From the NCBI GenBank assembly GCA_018398765.1, contig JAHBMJ010000254.1, forward strand, positions 1 through 52,251: a DNA stretch of 52,251 nucleotides, read 5' to 3'. The notes beneath the pieces were generated by a model that saw only the letters and a program-made list of their open reading frames with translations, was not told the origin of the DNA and did not search any database. The position numbers and the translations under genes were made by a program. How positions within the stretch are numbered: the stretch's first letter is position 1; every line of letters starts with the position of its first letter. Of this stretch, positions 10,368-21,954 are shown piece after piece. Origin of the DNA: Chromera velia. Lineage: Eukaryota > Sar > Chromeraceae.

Positions 10368-11842
10368 CGTCTAGCTGCAGTGCAGGAGTGCGTGCAGGTC
10401 TGCTGCTGTCTCGGATCGACGCACCGTGTTGTTGTTGCTGCTGCTGCTGCATGGTATGCACATATGTACGCACAAACATCGATTCTCAAGCATAAAGGTG
10501 TCATGCAGTCTGCGCATGCGAAAGTGAAAGAGAGAGCAACATGCCAAAAGCTCTCTCGCAAAGACTTCTTTCTTGTTAGGATCTAAAATTCTGGCCGAAG
10601 TTAATTGTGTGAATTCGTTTGTGCGCATGGGCTTCCTTTATGCTCCTGCGACATGCCAGAGGCCACAAGCAAGCAAAAACGAAGAATGAAGAAGGCATGC
10701 GATGCCTCTGTGACAAAGGGAAGGAGCCAGGCAGATATATATCACAGCAGGGCAACAGTTGTTCACTTTATGTTCATGTACATTGGCCTTTATTCAAACA
10801 CAGATATATGGCGTCGCTTGAAAATAAAAGACACAGTACCTTCTGAGCGCTAGAGGTATGCAGACAGACCTTTCCCTGCCCACTTCACCAGAAAACCTTC
10901 CGCCACTCCCCCTGTTACTGGAGGTCCAAATTCAGTTTCGATTCGACGAAGGTCAGACACTTTGTGTGTCAGAACAATTCAAATCGGTACCAAGAAACGA
11001 CGGACTACGGACATGTATACCTTTCTGCCAACCTGCGACGGAAAGGTCAGGGGTAACGAAGACAAGCACACTGTCCCGACCATGCAAGAAACAAGTGTCT
11101 TCATGCATGAGGATTCTGCAGTGAGGATTCATGCAGGTGACATCTATTTCGCTGCAACAACAGTTCATGCAATTTTCGCATATTCATACAATTCGAGGAC
11201 CGCTTGCGGAACAGACGATGCCGGGGCCCAATATGGGCCCAATGCTAGGATTGCATGCGCGGCTCATGCATCTGCATGCATCTGACGCACGCAAGCGTGC
11301 GAACGGCCCCGGAAAGCATGTATAAAAGCCTTCATCTGACGCACGCACATGAAAGCACGCGCATCGGGGCACTTCAGGAATCGGTCGGCACTTAATTTTC
11401 CGGCCCAAGGGGACAGTTCTTTCCGGGGCCTTTTTTTTGACGAAAGCTCCATGCATCGTGGGCTCAGGGGATTGTTTGGTAAGTGCCCCCCGCTTCGCTT
11501 TCCGGGGCCATGCATAGTGGCCTTCCAGCCTAAAATTCCGGGGCCATTTGACTCTGACGGTCATGCTGTGTCACGCTAACTCTTGATGACTACTGTTAAT
11601 TCTAACAAAACATTTTGTTTGGTACCGCCATTTTTCTTTTTAGATTCCAACCCTTTTCCTGACAGTGTGCCTGATATCTCGTCTTCACTCAGGGCCTTGT
11701 CTCAGGCTTTCTGCTCATACCTGCCCAGATTCGTCTCTCAGTGAAGACGGCTCCTTAATTTCATCGCGGTTGAAAGAGGAATTAAGTAGAAGGGATAACC
11801 TCGAAGGACCCGCCCTGTGATAGAGTACACTTAGCGCTTTGT
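10368..11842. other. Divergent intergenic region with GGCCCCGG motif cluster
   Basis: Lies between the start of the minus-strand GT61 gene and the plus-strand LRR pseudogene. It has a short (CTG)n run near 10440, several ATGCATG motifs, and between 11220 and 11545 at least four copies of TTCCGGGGCC-like motifs, two followed by ATGCAT. Short frames on both strands are not supported. No tRNA or other RNA is recognised. Confidence 0.5.
11279..11347. repeat. Insert between 15-bp direct repeats
   Basis: CATCTGACGCACGCA occurs at 11279-11293 and 11333-11347 around a 39-bp spacer. It resembles the longer duplication-flanked inserts elsewhere in the window but lacks an obvious hairpin. Confidence 0.5.
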
Positions 11843-14170
11843 GTGCTCTTGGATCATGCGCACTTTGCATTTAATGAGCTTTCGGCCCTTGTTTCAGGCC
11901 GCGACGGATATGGGATCGGATGGCTCTGCCTTTTTTCTATGAAGAAGGGGAACATAAAGACTCCTCTTTATAAGCGTCTCGACCTCTCCTATTCTTCCCT
12001 CTCCCCTTTGAAACTGTTTCTGCTTCTTTTTCACTTCTTTCCCGTGTTGATCTATGACCTGAATCTGGGTTCCTCTTCCATCCATGGCGCGGCTTTTCCG
12101 CTCCTCCATCGTTTTCTGGAGAGCGTGTGTGCATAGAGGGGGGGGGGAGAAGACGTGCCACGCCTGAGCTTTGGAGAAAAGGCGATTAGGCCCTCACAGG
12201 CCCCAGCGCTCTTCCCGGCCTTGCCACCTTTCCTGAAGGCCCTGAGCTTTGAGGGGAATTCGCTGGGCACAGCGGATGTGCAAGCGCTGGCAGAGGCTGT
12301 AAGTGAGGGAATACTGGGGTCAGTCAAGACTCTGAACTTGACGGAGTCACGGTCCAACACTTCTCTTAATGATGAGAAGATCAAAATTCTCATTGCCGCA
12401 TTCACAGCTGTCAAGCCTGTCTGCATTGAGAAACTTTATCTCGGGAGGGGTGATTTTCAGAAAGAGAAGAAGTTTTCAAATCTCTTACGGAAGGAAACGT
12501 TTCCGTTTTTGCAGGAGCTTGGCTTTGTGTCCTGTACTCTGTCTTCGTTGAAACCGTTGTCAGTGTAGATGAATGCAGGGGAGTTGATCTTATTGGAGAC
12601 ACTCAATCTTGAGGGAGTCTTTTTGAGAGATCACTTATAACGGGGGTATGGCATATTGGAGTTTTCGGGGGCCCTGCGGTCGGCCATTCTTCTCAATTTG
12701 AGAAGTTTAAAAATGGGGAAAGACAACCGCCTAATATCTATTCGCCTTAGCGGGTGTGAAGCAGATGGTTTTGTTGCCGCGTTAGCTTTGAAAGACGCCC
12801 CTTCTCTCAAGACTGTGTCTTCGGTGATCCAGGTAATAGACTTAAATGTTGAAGAGACGATGCGAACTTTGGGGAGTAGAAAGCTACACTTTCTTAAGAG
12901 CCTCGACCTTGAGTTGAAAAACCAAGCGGGGCTTCTTTTTCTTGGTGAAGTGATGGGAGCGTCTGAGAAACCCCTTTGGGAGTCTCTGTGTCTCTCGTTG
13001 TAAGGCTCTGATGACGTGGAGGGGGGAGTTGATGCTGAGAGAGAAGTGCTCTCGGCACTGTCGGACGCTCTCCGTGAGGGACGGCTGAGTAGCCTTTGTT
13101 AGTTAGAGTTTCGAGAAGGCTTTGGAATGCCTGCGGAGGAGGGTATGTTAGAGGAGATGGAGGATGAAGGGGAGTGGTGAGGGGGGGAAGAGGCGGAAGA
13201 GGGAGAAGAGGGGGAAGGTGAGGGAGAGGAGGATTTTGTTGAAAATAATGATGAAGCAGCAGAGGGAGCCGGAGAGGAGAGAAGTAAGTTTTTTGAGGTT
13301 TTTTCTACTGTTCAACTGCCTAAGCTGACCCACTTGAGGGTGGGCCGTATGGGCCTTCAGGCTCAGGATCTTGCATGGTTGGGGGAAGCGGTGAAAAGGG
13401 GGAATTTTCCGTGTCTGGAGAGTCTGCAGTTGCCTCGCAATGAATTGGGGGGAGAGGGTAGGGAAGCCTTTTTTAAGGCTGTGTGAGAGCTATAGAGAGG
13501 GCTCCAGTGTCTTCAGGCTCTCGATTTGAGCTCCACGGGGGATTATTGAGAGTGGGGCTTTGCCCTTGAGGATGCATTTTGTTCAAAAAAGATACCCGCC
13601 TTAAGATATCTCCTCCTTGCAAAGTACAGTTTGACGGATCTGCACATGGAATCACTGGATGAGGTGGTCAGGGGTGGGCACCTATCGAAGCTTGAGTATC
13701 TGGATCTATTATCAAATGAATTTAGTGCCGAGAGTGTGAAAGCCTTCTGTGAGGCCGTTTCTGAAAGAGGCCTGCCAGCGCTCAAAAATCTTAAATTTTC
13801 TCACACACCTTTTATTGCAGGGGGGGTAGAGTCTCTTGTAGAGGCATTATGGAATAGAAAGCTACAAAGATTGAAAAGACTGTTAATAAATGACTATGGT
13901 GTGCGTGATGAGAGCTTTTGCCTTCTTGGTGAGGCTTTCTGTGTGAATTCGATGCCGACCCTGACATCGCTTGACCTGTCGGGAAATTGGCTCACAGACA
14001 GGGGGCTCGAAGGGTTTCTGGGAGCCCTCACTCCGCAGTCTCTTCCAAATTTGGGGATTCTGAATATCACTTGTAATTTTTTTTTGAATTATGTGAACGC
14101 GAGGAGCCTGTTCGAAGCCGCACAGAGTCAAGGAAAACTCCTGTCTTTACCCCAAAATTTAAGGGTTTAG
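11843..14170 (+). pseudogene. Leucine-rich-repeat (RNI-type) gene with nine internal stops
   Basis: One frame reads through about 775 codons as ribonuclease-inhibitor-type LRRs: LKALSFEGNSLGTADVQALA, LETLNLEGVFLRD, LKSLDLELKN, LEYLDLLSNEFSAESVKAFC, LTSLDLSGNWLTDRGLEGFL. Nine stops interrupt it: TAG 12134, TAG 12566, TAA 12638, TAA 13001, TAG 13100, TGA 13178, TGA 13484, TAG 13493 and TGA 13547; the frame ends at TAG 14168. No frameshift is needed anywhere. An acidic Glu/Gly insert (about 13180-13270) separates two LRR blocks. No credible start is seen; upstream sequence is closed. RNI-type LRRs bind proteins, but this copy is most simply a young pseudogene decayed only by point changes. Recoding is unlikely, since all three stops appear and neighbouring genes lack them. 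Confidence 0.75.
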
Positions 14171-14725
14171 GAGATATTGAGAATCACATGAGTCCATACT
14201 GCGGACCATGCATGCCTAGATGTATGCAGAAATGGTTTGGAGATCTAAAAATATCTTTAAAGTTCTTGGGGGGTACGTATATTGGTACGTACGAAAAAAC
14301 TAAAAGCGCAAAAAAGTTCTGACTTGCGCTATTGTCAGTGGTCTTAGTCTAGATTTTAGCATAGATGTAGACCATCTTATGTGAAATTCAACTTAGATCA
14401 CTAAACTTATTTCAGACTTATTTATGATTCACGATGATCAACTAAGGGGCCAGTGCCGCCAGTCTATAATTCTCTAAGTAATTCCGTAGGTAATTCCATA
14501 CTATTTTCACGTGACTATAAATTAAAAGTCGTGATAAAATTCTGTAAATGTCCCTGGGACCCTGACCATGATATCACAGCATGCGAGTGATCGATCATGA
14601 TGCGACAACAAAAATTATATACAAAAAGTTACGTACATATCTTGTATTGTTGTTAGCATTGTTTATATCATTGAGATGCATCATTTCAAATAATATATAG
14701 GTTTGATACCATTGTCATACCAAAC
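14171..14725. other. A+T-rich intergenic region
   Basis: Lies between the LRR pseudogene and the convergent 3' end of the filamin-repeat gene. No open frame, repeat or RNA gene is recognised; it presumably holds 3' UTR and terminator signals for the minus-strand gene. Confidence 0.5.
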
Positions 14726-17700
14726 CTACTGGTGAACGAGTCTTGATACATGGTACGGCATCGCAGACGTTCCTGTGGCTGCCTGAAGAGTCCCCAGCCC
14801 CCACGATCTCTCGAACGCTCTATTTGGGCCCAGAGTCTCACATTTAACCCTTGAATGCCCTGAAGCGATCGGAGCCGTACCGTGCCGAGCTAAGATTCTG
14901 GCAGCCCCTGAGAGCGGAGGGTTCTCTACACCCTGACTGAAAGGCGGAACGTCCGCATGGGACCTTAGAGAGGCCCCCACCAGCCCCGGTGTTTGGGATC
15001 CCCTTGAGAGAGGTGGCATGGGGGCAACAACCATCCCAAAGTCGCCCCTCGACTTTCGACTCTGTCTCTGTGGTCTTCCCCCTCTACCCCTCTCTCTGTT
15101 CACATCCAATATTTCATGATTGGGAATATCTCTGTCGAGTCCCTTGCAGAAGAAGGTCCCTTCGAGGCCGTCTTCCTGGAGACGGAGACGGGAAAGCGGA
15201 AACTTAGAAGAGGAAGAAGACGACGGCATTCCTTCTCCCTCTCTGCCTCCTCCTGGCTCTTCAGGCAGAGGGAACGCGGTCTGAGATGGAATTTCGACCT
15301 GATTGTAGAACAACGGGACTCTTCTGCCCTCTTCTTGATCAAAGAAAATTTGATCAGCAGCATCTGAATTTTCTTCTCCACCCTGATGATCGTGAGACCA
15401 CCAGTCAGGGGGGACCTCTCGGAATTCCGCATTTCTGGACCGAACTTTTGGCCCGAATAATTCGTCTCTTTCTTCTCCTTCTTTCTCCCTTCTCTTTCCC
15501 TTTCCTTTCGCTCTTTCTCTAGACACAGCAGCCTCGTCCTGCCCCTCCAAGTCTTCGTCATCATGCCACCAGTCGACATACGACAAACCCTCCCCCGTCT
15601 CTCCCTTTGTCTGTATCTGCCGACGCCCCCTCTTCTTCTCTTTCTCCTCCTGTCTAGACCTAGGAGACAAAAGGTTTATCGGCCTAGCACCCCTCAACTC
15701 ATCCTCTTCCTCCAAAGAAAACCCATTCTCCTCTCCCAACTGACCCCCCACCCCAATGCTCCCCTTTTGGATTTCAGGGGAGCTCATCGCACTGTCCCCC
15801 CCCTTCTGTGAATCTTGGAATGCTTTTGTCCCCCCTTCTCTGTCCTCCTGCTCCTCCAAATCCTCAGGCAGCCTCCCCTTGGCAACATGGAGAATTCGGA
15901 AGGTCCTCTCTACCGCCTTTGCATACTTCTCCTTCTCCGCTTCCTTCCTGCTGCTTCTCCTACGGGGATCCAAAATCGATCCCCCACGCACAGACCCAGA
16001 AACAGACATTGCACCGCTCCCCTTCCGACCCCCCACAGGACCACCAGCCGCTCCACTGAGGACGTCTACTGTCTGGAACGCCTTGTCGCCACCGGCCTGT
16101 GACAGGGGCCGGCCGTCTAGCGTCTCTGAGAACACCTCCCCTCCCCCCCNNNNNNNNNNNNNNNNNCCAATATTAATAGAAGCCCTCCCTATCCCATACA
16201 GAGACCCACCGTCCCCAACCGTATCCTCATCTCCCCCCATGGCCGCATGGGCCCCCCTGCTGTGTCCCCCAAAGTTCCCCCTCCCCTCCGCGTACTCGTA
16301 GACTTCCCCCGTGTCGGAGTCCTCCTGAGGGAGGTGGGGGGCCTGCCTGAAACAGCCCTGAGAGAACCAGGAAGCCACGTCGGGGCCCTTCCCGTCGTGT
16401 CTCTTCGGCCCGGCGTTGGTCTGTTCTTCCAGTGTTCGGACGAGGGGGTCTCGACGGAAACGGGTGACTGCATCGTCAAAGGACAGGTTGGCGGTGGAAG
16501 GGAAAGAAGGGGGCCCTGTGGGGGGGGCACGAGGAAGGGCATTTGTTCCGTCAGCTGTGTTTGAGGAGGGGGGTTGTTTCTTTTTCTTTTTCTTTCTTTT
16601 CTTTTCTTGAGGGGAAGCGACGGCATCCCCTCCTTCTTCTTCTTCTTCTGGGGACATTTTGTTTTTGTTTTTCTTGTTTTTGGTTCTTTTCTTCTTTTTC
16701 TTTCTCGTCTTGGCGGAAGAAGGGTCTTCCTCACCGGCCAAGTTGCCTGTTCCCTCTCCTGTGCCAACGCTTGATTTTCTTCGACGCCCCTCGTTTCCTT
16801 CCCCCATTGCTCCTTCCTCTCCTTCTCCTTCTTCCTCTTCAATCTGCTCTTCCCAAATGTTGAACATGGAGGCACGGGCTGAAGGGGAAGCCTTCAATTT
16901 GCCTTCTCTTATTCCCTTCAAACCACTACCCATCCCTTCTCCCTCTTCCTCATTGTGGCGCTTGTGCTTTCGACCCCTCTCTCCAATCCCCGTTCCCTCT
17001 TCTTCTTCTTCTTCTTCATCTTCTGACTCTGTTGACCCTTCCTCTCCATCCTCCTCACCTTCTTCATCCTCCTCCTCCTCATCTTCATCTTCGTCCTCTT
17101 CTGAAGAATGTAACTGAGAGTCAGAGGAGCGGGACTCTTCCCCTTCTCTGTCCGTCTCTCTGTCCGTGTCTGTGCCCGGTCCCCCCCCTCTCTTCCCTCT
17201 TCTCGTCTGCGTGTTCATCTCTGTCAACGGCCCCTCAACAGTCATGCCGGAGAGAAGGTCAGTGAACCTGCACGCACGCACGGTTTGCAAAGGCTTGCCT
17301 TTGTTTCATAAGCGTGCTTATAGAAGCAAACCAGACAGCTACGCACAGGTGCACAAACATTACGTCGAGTCGCAAAGGAAAGTCAAGAGCGCTTGAGAGA
17401 TGGCGTCGGGGGAGACAGCAAAACTCTCTGCATGTCCCCCCCTCATCTTCAATTGTGTGATGGGGGACGGATGGATCGATAGAGAGTGGACGCAGGCATG
17501 AATGGATAGATGGATGGATGGATGTGCTGAGAGGAAAAAAGAACTGTTGGAGAAGATCGATGGATTAAGAAGAAAAAACAAAGTTACTATGTATCTCAAG
17601 TAGGTCCTCTGGATGTCCTTTGCAAACACAGGGACGCAGAAAGAAAGAGGCAGCACCGTCAATGGATGGATGGATCCCTCCACAAAATACAATAGAAGGG

Positions 17701-18740
17701 AAAGAAGAAAAAGAAAGAGACAGCGAGAGAGACAAAGTGCCCGCGAGAGAAAGAGAGAGGGAGCATCGAGGGAGGAGGAAAAGTGGGTGAGTGAGTGAGT
17801 GACCTCTGTATGCCTATCCATGTCATGTCATGTTTCTCTCTCTCTCTCTCTCTATGGGCACAGGACAGACCGACCGAAGGAAAGAAGGAGGCGAGAAAGG
17901 AAGGAAGGAAGGAAGGAAGGAAGGGGGGACAGACAATTCAATCAAAAGAACCATAGCAGCAGCAAGAGCACATGAAAGGAAAGATGAGTGAGTGAGTGAG
18001 TGAGTGAGTGAAAGCCCACAGACAGACAGACCTGTCGGGATTTTGCCATCCCCTCCTGTCTCGGTAGTGTGCGAGTTCCTTCACTTTCCAGAGAAGAGTT
18101 GGCTTTTCTGCACCCACACATGAAAAGGAAGACTTTCGTATGAGTGCTTATGCGACGACGACTGTACATACACACATGAGCAGCATTTTCAATTACGCAG
18201 AGTTCTGCATTTCGGAGTGAAATTTTTCCGTGCGAGCAGATCGATTCCTTTCAAAACCTTCCATCCATCCATCCATCCATCCATCCATCCATCCATCCAT
18301 CAATCAATTCACACTGTGCGCATTCTTTTCGTGACTGCAGTACTGTGTATCTATTCTTCTCTCAATGCTCTTCTCGCTGCTTCTTGTGTTTGTCTGTCTC
18401 ACCTGTCCAAAGACACGACCACGCAAGAGGGATTCTATTGGGAGGTAGAATCATAAGGGACGGACCGCGCAGATCCTTCCTTTTGTGTCTGCATGTGCGT
18501 GGTTGTGTGGTGTATTGTGTTGAGGAGGCCAGACTGACCACTGCGTTCCTTGTCGCGAATCCTCGCCATGACTGCCTTGCTCTCCTCTTCCCTCTGCATC
18601 TGCTCCCTCCCTCTCCTTTTCTGTGCCTTCACCATCGCACTGGTGATCATCTGGATCTTCTGGTTCTTGTCCTCAACCGCCGCACGGAGAACCGCCAGAC
18701 GCTTCCGCCTCCTCCGAATCTCCTGAGCCCCAAACTGCAC

Positions 18741-18771
<31 letters not shown>

Positions 18772-21700
18772 CATGCAGAGAGGGATCAAGGGAACATTTC
18801 ATCATCCTGTTTGTGTAATTTGTGGACGTCTCACGGAGTGTCTTCGATGAGAAAGAAGAAAATGGAAGTCTCTCTTTCTGTCTGGATGTCTGTCTGTCTG
18901 TCTGTCTACCTGTCAGTCTATTTGTCTGTCTGCAATTCTGCATGTCTGCCTGCCTGCCTGCCTGCCTGCCTGCCTTGCAGACCGACCCTGAGGTCCTTGT
19001 CGAGGTTCAGGTCCGAGTCCATCACTTGGGCGTTTAGCTCGGCCACTGTCCGGTCTCTCTCGCGTTTTAACTGCATGCACAAGCACTCATACGGATAGAG
19101 GGGAGGATGAAAGGGGAGTGAGTCGAATACATGTGCGCCCGATTCGAAACGATGAAGTCGAAAGCTTCGATCATCTCTGTGGGTGCAGAAAGAAAAATGC
19201 ATTCATTTCATACATACATATGTACATTCTGTATGAAATGCGATCTGTACGTACAGTATGAAAATGAATGCATGCGATTCTCTCTGTGGCGGCAGAAAGG
19301 GAAAGAAAAGATCAAAGAGAACAATCACAAAGCACTGCAAAACAACACGAAGACATATGAATATGTGTTCATCTTTTGAGGGTCAGAGGGTGCACCGATC
19401 TTCTAAACCCCATTTTTATCCGTTCACTACAGACGAGAGCAAAAACGATGAGCGACAGAGGCAAGCTTTCTAGGTTCTGATAAGATGTCTTTCTCCGCTT
19501 GATTTTCAGGTCAACGCACATAGGAAATAATCAGAAACAAAAACGAAAGACACAGACAAAGCGACCAACAGAGCTTGAGAGCTTTGTTGAGGAGTTCTGT
19601 GATTTCCATTGCCACATTTGTTTTCTTATCATTTATGTATAAAAAAATTGGCAAATGTATAAGATAAATGCATGCAGAAACCAACAGACCTTGAGAGCTT
19701 TGTTGAGGAGTTCTGTGATTTGCATTGCCACATTGCTGTCTCGAGGGAGCTGTTCGAGCATGGCTGGAAAATCGGGTCGTTGCTGCTGTGTGGCATCGTA
19801 CAACACCTCCAACTCTCTCTTCAGTTTGTCGTGCTCAGGGGCGTTCCAGTCTCTCTTCATCTTATGCACCGCCTTCGCTATCTGTTGCTGGTCTACCGTC
19901 TCCTTGATGCTTGCCTTGATTAACTCTGCAAGCACTGCAGCCCTCTCCGTTCTACCTACTAGGTCCAAATAAAATCGTGCCAGCGCCTTTTGGGTATCTT
20001 CCAGACTTTTGTTCACACTGCTCATGGAAGCAGCCTCCTGCGCTGCCTTCAATCGAGCCAGCCTCCCATCCTCCTCTTCCTCTTCTTCCTTCCTTACTTT
20101 CTCTTGGTTGAAAAACCCCGCCCGCTCTCTCTGACGAGGAGGCTGTAGTTCTTTTCTTATCGCCTCAAGCTGCCTCGCATGACATCTACGCATCTCAGAA
20201 GGGGGGGGAGGGATCACCGGGGCTTGAGGGAATGGACAGCTTGCAATCTCATCAAGAACCTCAGTCATGTCTGCTCCCACCCCCGCCCCCCCCTTCTCCC
20301 TTTTTCCTCCCGTCTCCCCGTCTCCTCCCAACACACCCCGGCCCTCCTGCGCCTCTGCATCTCGTGACATCTCTCGAAATGCGCGCGCACCCCCAGCACC
20401 CGTCAAACAAAACGCCTTTCTATCCACCCTTCTCTGATCTGCCATTTTCCTCTCCTCTCGTCTCCTCAATGCCCCCCCCTGCCCTTTCCCCTCCCCCCCC
20501 GCGTCCCACAAATCCTCTACATCAGGCTGAGGCCTAGCAGGGGAGCCCTTCACCTGCTGCCCTTGCAGTGTCACCTGAACTAAACAAATGCCCGGCAACG
20601 CTTCAGGTCTCACTCTGTACTGCACGGCATACCTCCCATCTCTCATATCGGCCACACGCAACACCTCTGCAGCCCCCAGACCTCTGGCAACAAATGGATC
20701 CCCTCCAGATTCTTTTTTGTTTCCAAACAGGTCTACGGCCTGGACGACCAACTCATTCGGCAGACCCGCCACAGAAAATGTGTGGGCGCCCTGACCGAAC
20801 ACGAAGGAAAGAGAAGGAGACGCAGGACCTGTCTTGACAACAACAGCAATGGGAGAACCTTTCACTTCTCTGCCGCCAGTCCTACTCTCTTTCTCTCCCT
20901 CTCCCTGGCCCCCACTCTCTCCATCCGACATCCCCACGGAGCTCTCAACCAACAGCCCGGTGCTCTCTTCCTTCCCTGCCAGAAAGTGAAGGAAGAAAAA
21001 ACCGGGTTTCGTGCCCAGAAAAGTCGCTGCGTAGGAACCATTGCACAAATCTTTTACTTTTCCAACAAAGTAATTTTCTTCTTCTTCTTCCTCTTCCTCC
21101 TCTGTTCCACTCTGCTGCCCTTCCTTCTCCTTCTGCTGGCGTCCCCCCCTCTTCTGGCTATTCAGCCTCTCCCCGAAATTCTCCCCCCGTCTCTCACACC
21201 GCGTCTCCAACGAGACGCCGCCCTCCGTCATCATCTCCCCATTCGCATCCACAGCCACGACCTTGAGGGGCAGAGCCTCACCGGCAGACACGCAAAGGGC
21301 CTCCGTGCTCGTGCCGTCCGGCCGTCTGACCTGCAGTGGAATGAATGATCGTGGAGACGTGAGGGTGTCAGTGTGAGTGTTGTGTTTTTGTTTCCCCATA
21401 CATACGCAGGACTTTACTTCTCCGACCCCTCAACGCACCCTCTCATCCAGCTGTGCCTATTTAAATTAACCCACCGTTGTCTTTGGGAATGAGTCCGGAG
21501 AGAGCAGGAAGGACAGGGAGGGAGCAAACGAAGCAGAGAGCACCCTGTGTCCCGTCTCTAGATCCCGAGGGAAGTGAGTGCTTTGCCTTTGTTGGCCTTG
21601 GGAAGAAAGGGACTGTCTACCTGCACCTGTAGCTCTTTCTCCTGCCCACATAGAAGGCCTCTGTCCCTGCTGTCCTTCCGCCTCCATGAGAGAAGAAGAA

Positions 21701-21954
21701 GAATGCCTTCGGGGGGCTGTTGCGCCTTCTTCCCCCCCCCTCCACCCTTCTCCTTCATTCTCTATCTGTGTCTGAGGGGGATAGCCTTGTTCTTCCTGTT
21801 CTTCTTGACCCAGCCTCGCTGCAGAGGAAGAAGATGGGTCCTCTCCTTCTCCCTGCGTTGCGCCTTTCTCCCTCCCTCTCTCCTGGTCTCTCCGATTGCG
21901 CAGCCATTGCCGTCTGTCTGCCTGCTCTCCACTTTGCCCTCTTGATTGACTCAT
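14726..21954 (-). CDS. Filamin-repeat and coiled-coil protein with acidic C-terminal region
   Basis: Six exons link in frame: 21475-21954, 19690-21330, 18987-19070, 18539-18734, 18032-18107, 14726-17267 (intron phases 0, 0, 0, 1, 2), giving about 1,672 residues from ATG 21954 to TAG 14726. Residues about 161-325 and 326-425 are two filamin/ABP280-type Ig repeats: each has a DxNGx[10 protein letters not shown] strand and ends in VKGSP. The first carries a Glu-rich loop insertion. A long helical region follows ([20 protein letters not shown], then exons rich in Arg/Glu/Lys). The large last exon is disordered: Glu/Asp runs, Lys-rich nuclear-signal-like runs ([14 protein letters not shown]) and Gly/Ser stretches. 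Filamin repeats usually bind proteins or act as spacers in actin- or cilium-associated proteins; no specific role can be read. Exon 18032-18107 (24 whole codons) rests on phase matching alone. Confidence 0.75.
16150..16166. other. Assembly gap (17 N)
   Basis: Seventeen undetermined bases inside the last exon of the filamin-repeat gene, next to a C homopolymer. The frame matches on both sides with this length, but the true size may differ. Confidence 0.95.
17500..18300. repeat. Microsatellite-rich intron of the filamin-repeat gene
   Basis: Contains (GGAT)n near 17510, (GTGA)n near 17790 and 17990, (CT)n near 17835, (GGAA)n at about 17890-17925 and (CCAT)n at about 18262-18300. The only coding segment inside is the 76-bp exon at 18032-18107. 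Confidence 0.8.
18740..18980. repeat. (GA)n, (CTGT)n and (CCTG)n tracts in an intron
   Basis: Simple repeats fill the 252-bp intron between the exons at 18539-18734 and 18987-19070. Frames through them are artefacts. Confidence 0.85.
19168..19304. repeat. Inverted-repeat insert between 30-bp direct repeats (element E7)
   Basis: Copies at 19168-19197 and 19275-19304 match at 24 of 30 positions and flank a 77-bp insert. The insert begins TGCATTCATTTCATAC and ends GTATGAAAATGAATGCATG, so its ends are inverted repeats; a second arm (TTCTGTATGAAAT) lies in the middle. Both copies carry a minus-strand CCACAG acceptor-like site inside an intron of the filamin-repeat gene. Confidence 0.7.
19564..19734. 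repeat. Insert between 55-bp direct repeats at a splice donor (element E6)
   Basis: Copies at 19564-19618 and 19680-19734 agree at 53 of 55 positions. The right copy is the true end of the 1,641-bp exon of the filamin-repeat gene with its GTCTGT donor (minus strand). The left copy repeats the exon end inside the intron but has lost the donor G (CTCTGT). The 61-bp insert is A+T-rich and carries ATGCATGCAG near its right end. Confidence 0.85.

Noticed and set aside
11843-14170. Alternative genetic code or stop readthrough as explanation for the LRR stops
   Set aside because: All three stop codons occur internally, while the other genes in the window use stops normally; pseudogene decay is simpler.
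15100-15579. Minus-strand frame inside the filamin-gene last exon
   Set aside because: A shadow frame of the larger coherent frame at 14726-17267.
16189-16875. Minus-strand Lys/Arg-rich 228-codon frame
   Set aside because: Out-of-frame reading of the same Glu/Lys-coding low-complexity exon of the filamin-repeat gene.
18435-18538. Extension of the exon at 18539-18734 to a stop, which would end the gene here
   Set aside because: A GTCAGT donor at 18538 and a phase-matched exon at 18032-18107 connect the gene to the large last exon; the continuation is the simpler model.
19131-19176. Possible extra exon of the filamin-repeat gene next to element E7
   Set aside because: At 46 bp it cannot sit between two phase-0 junctions, and the phase-0 reading meets a stop at its second codon.
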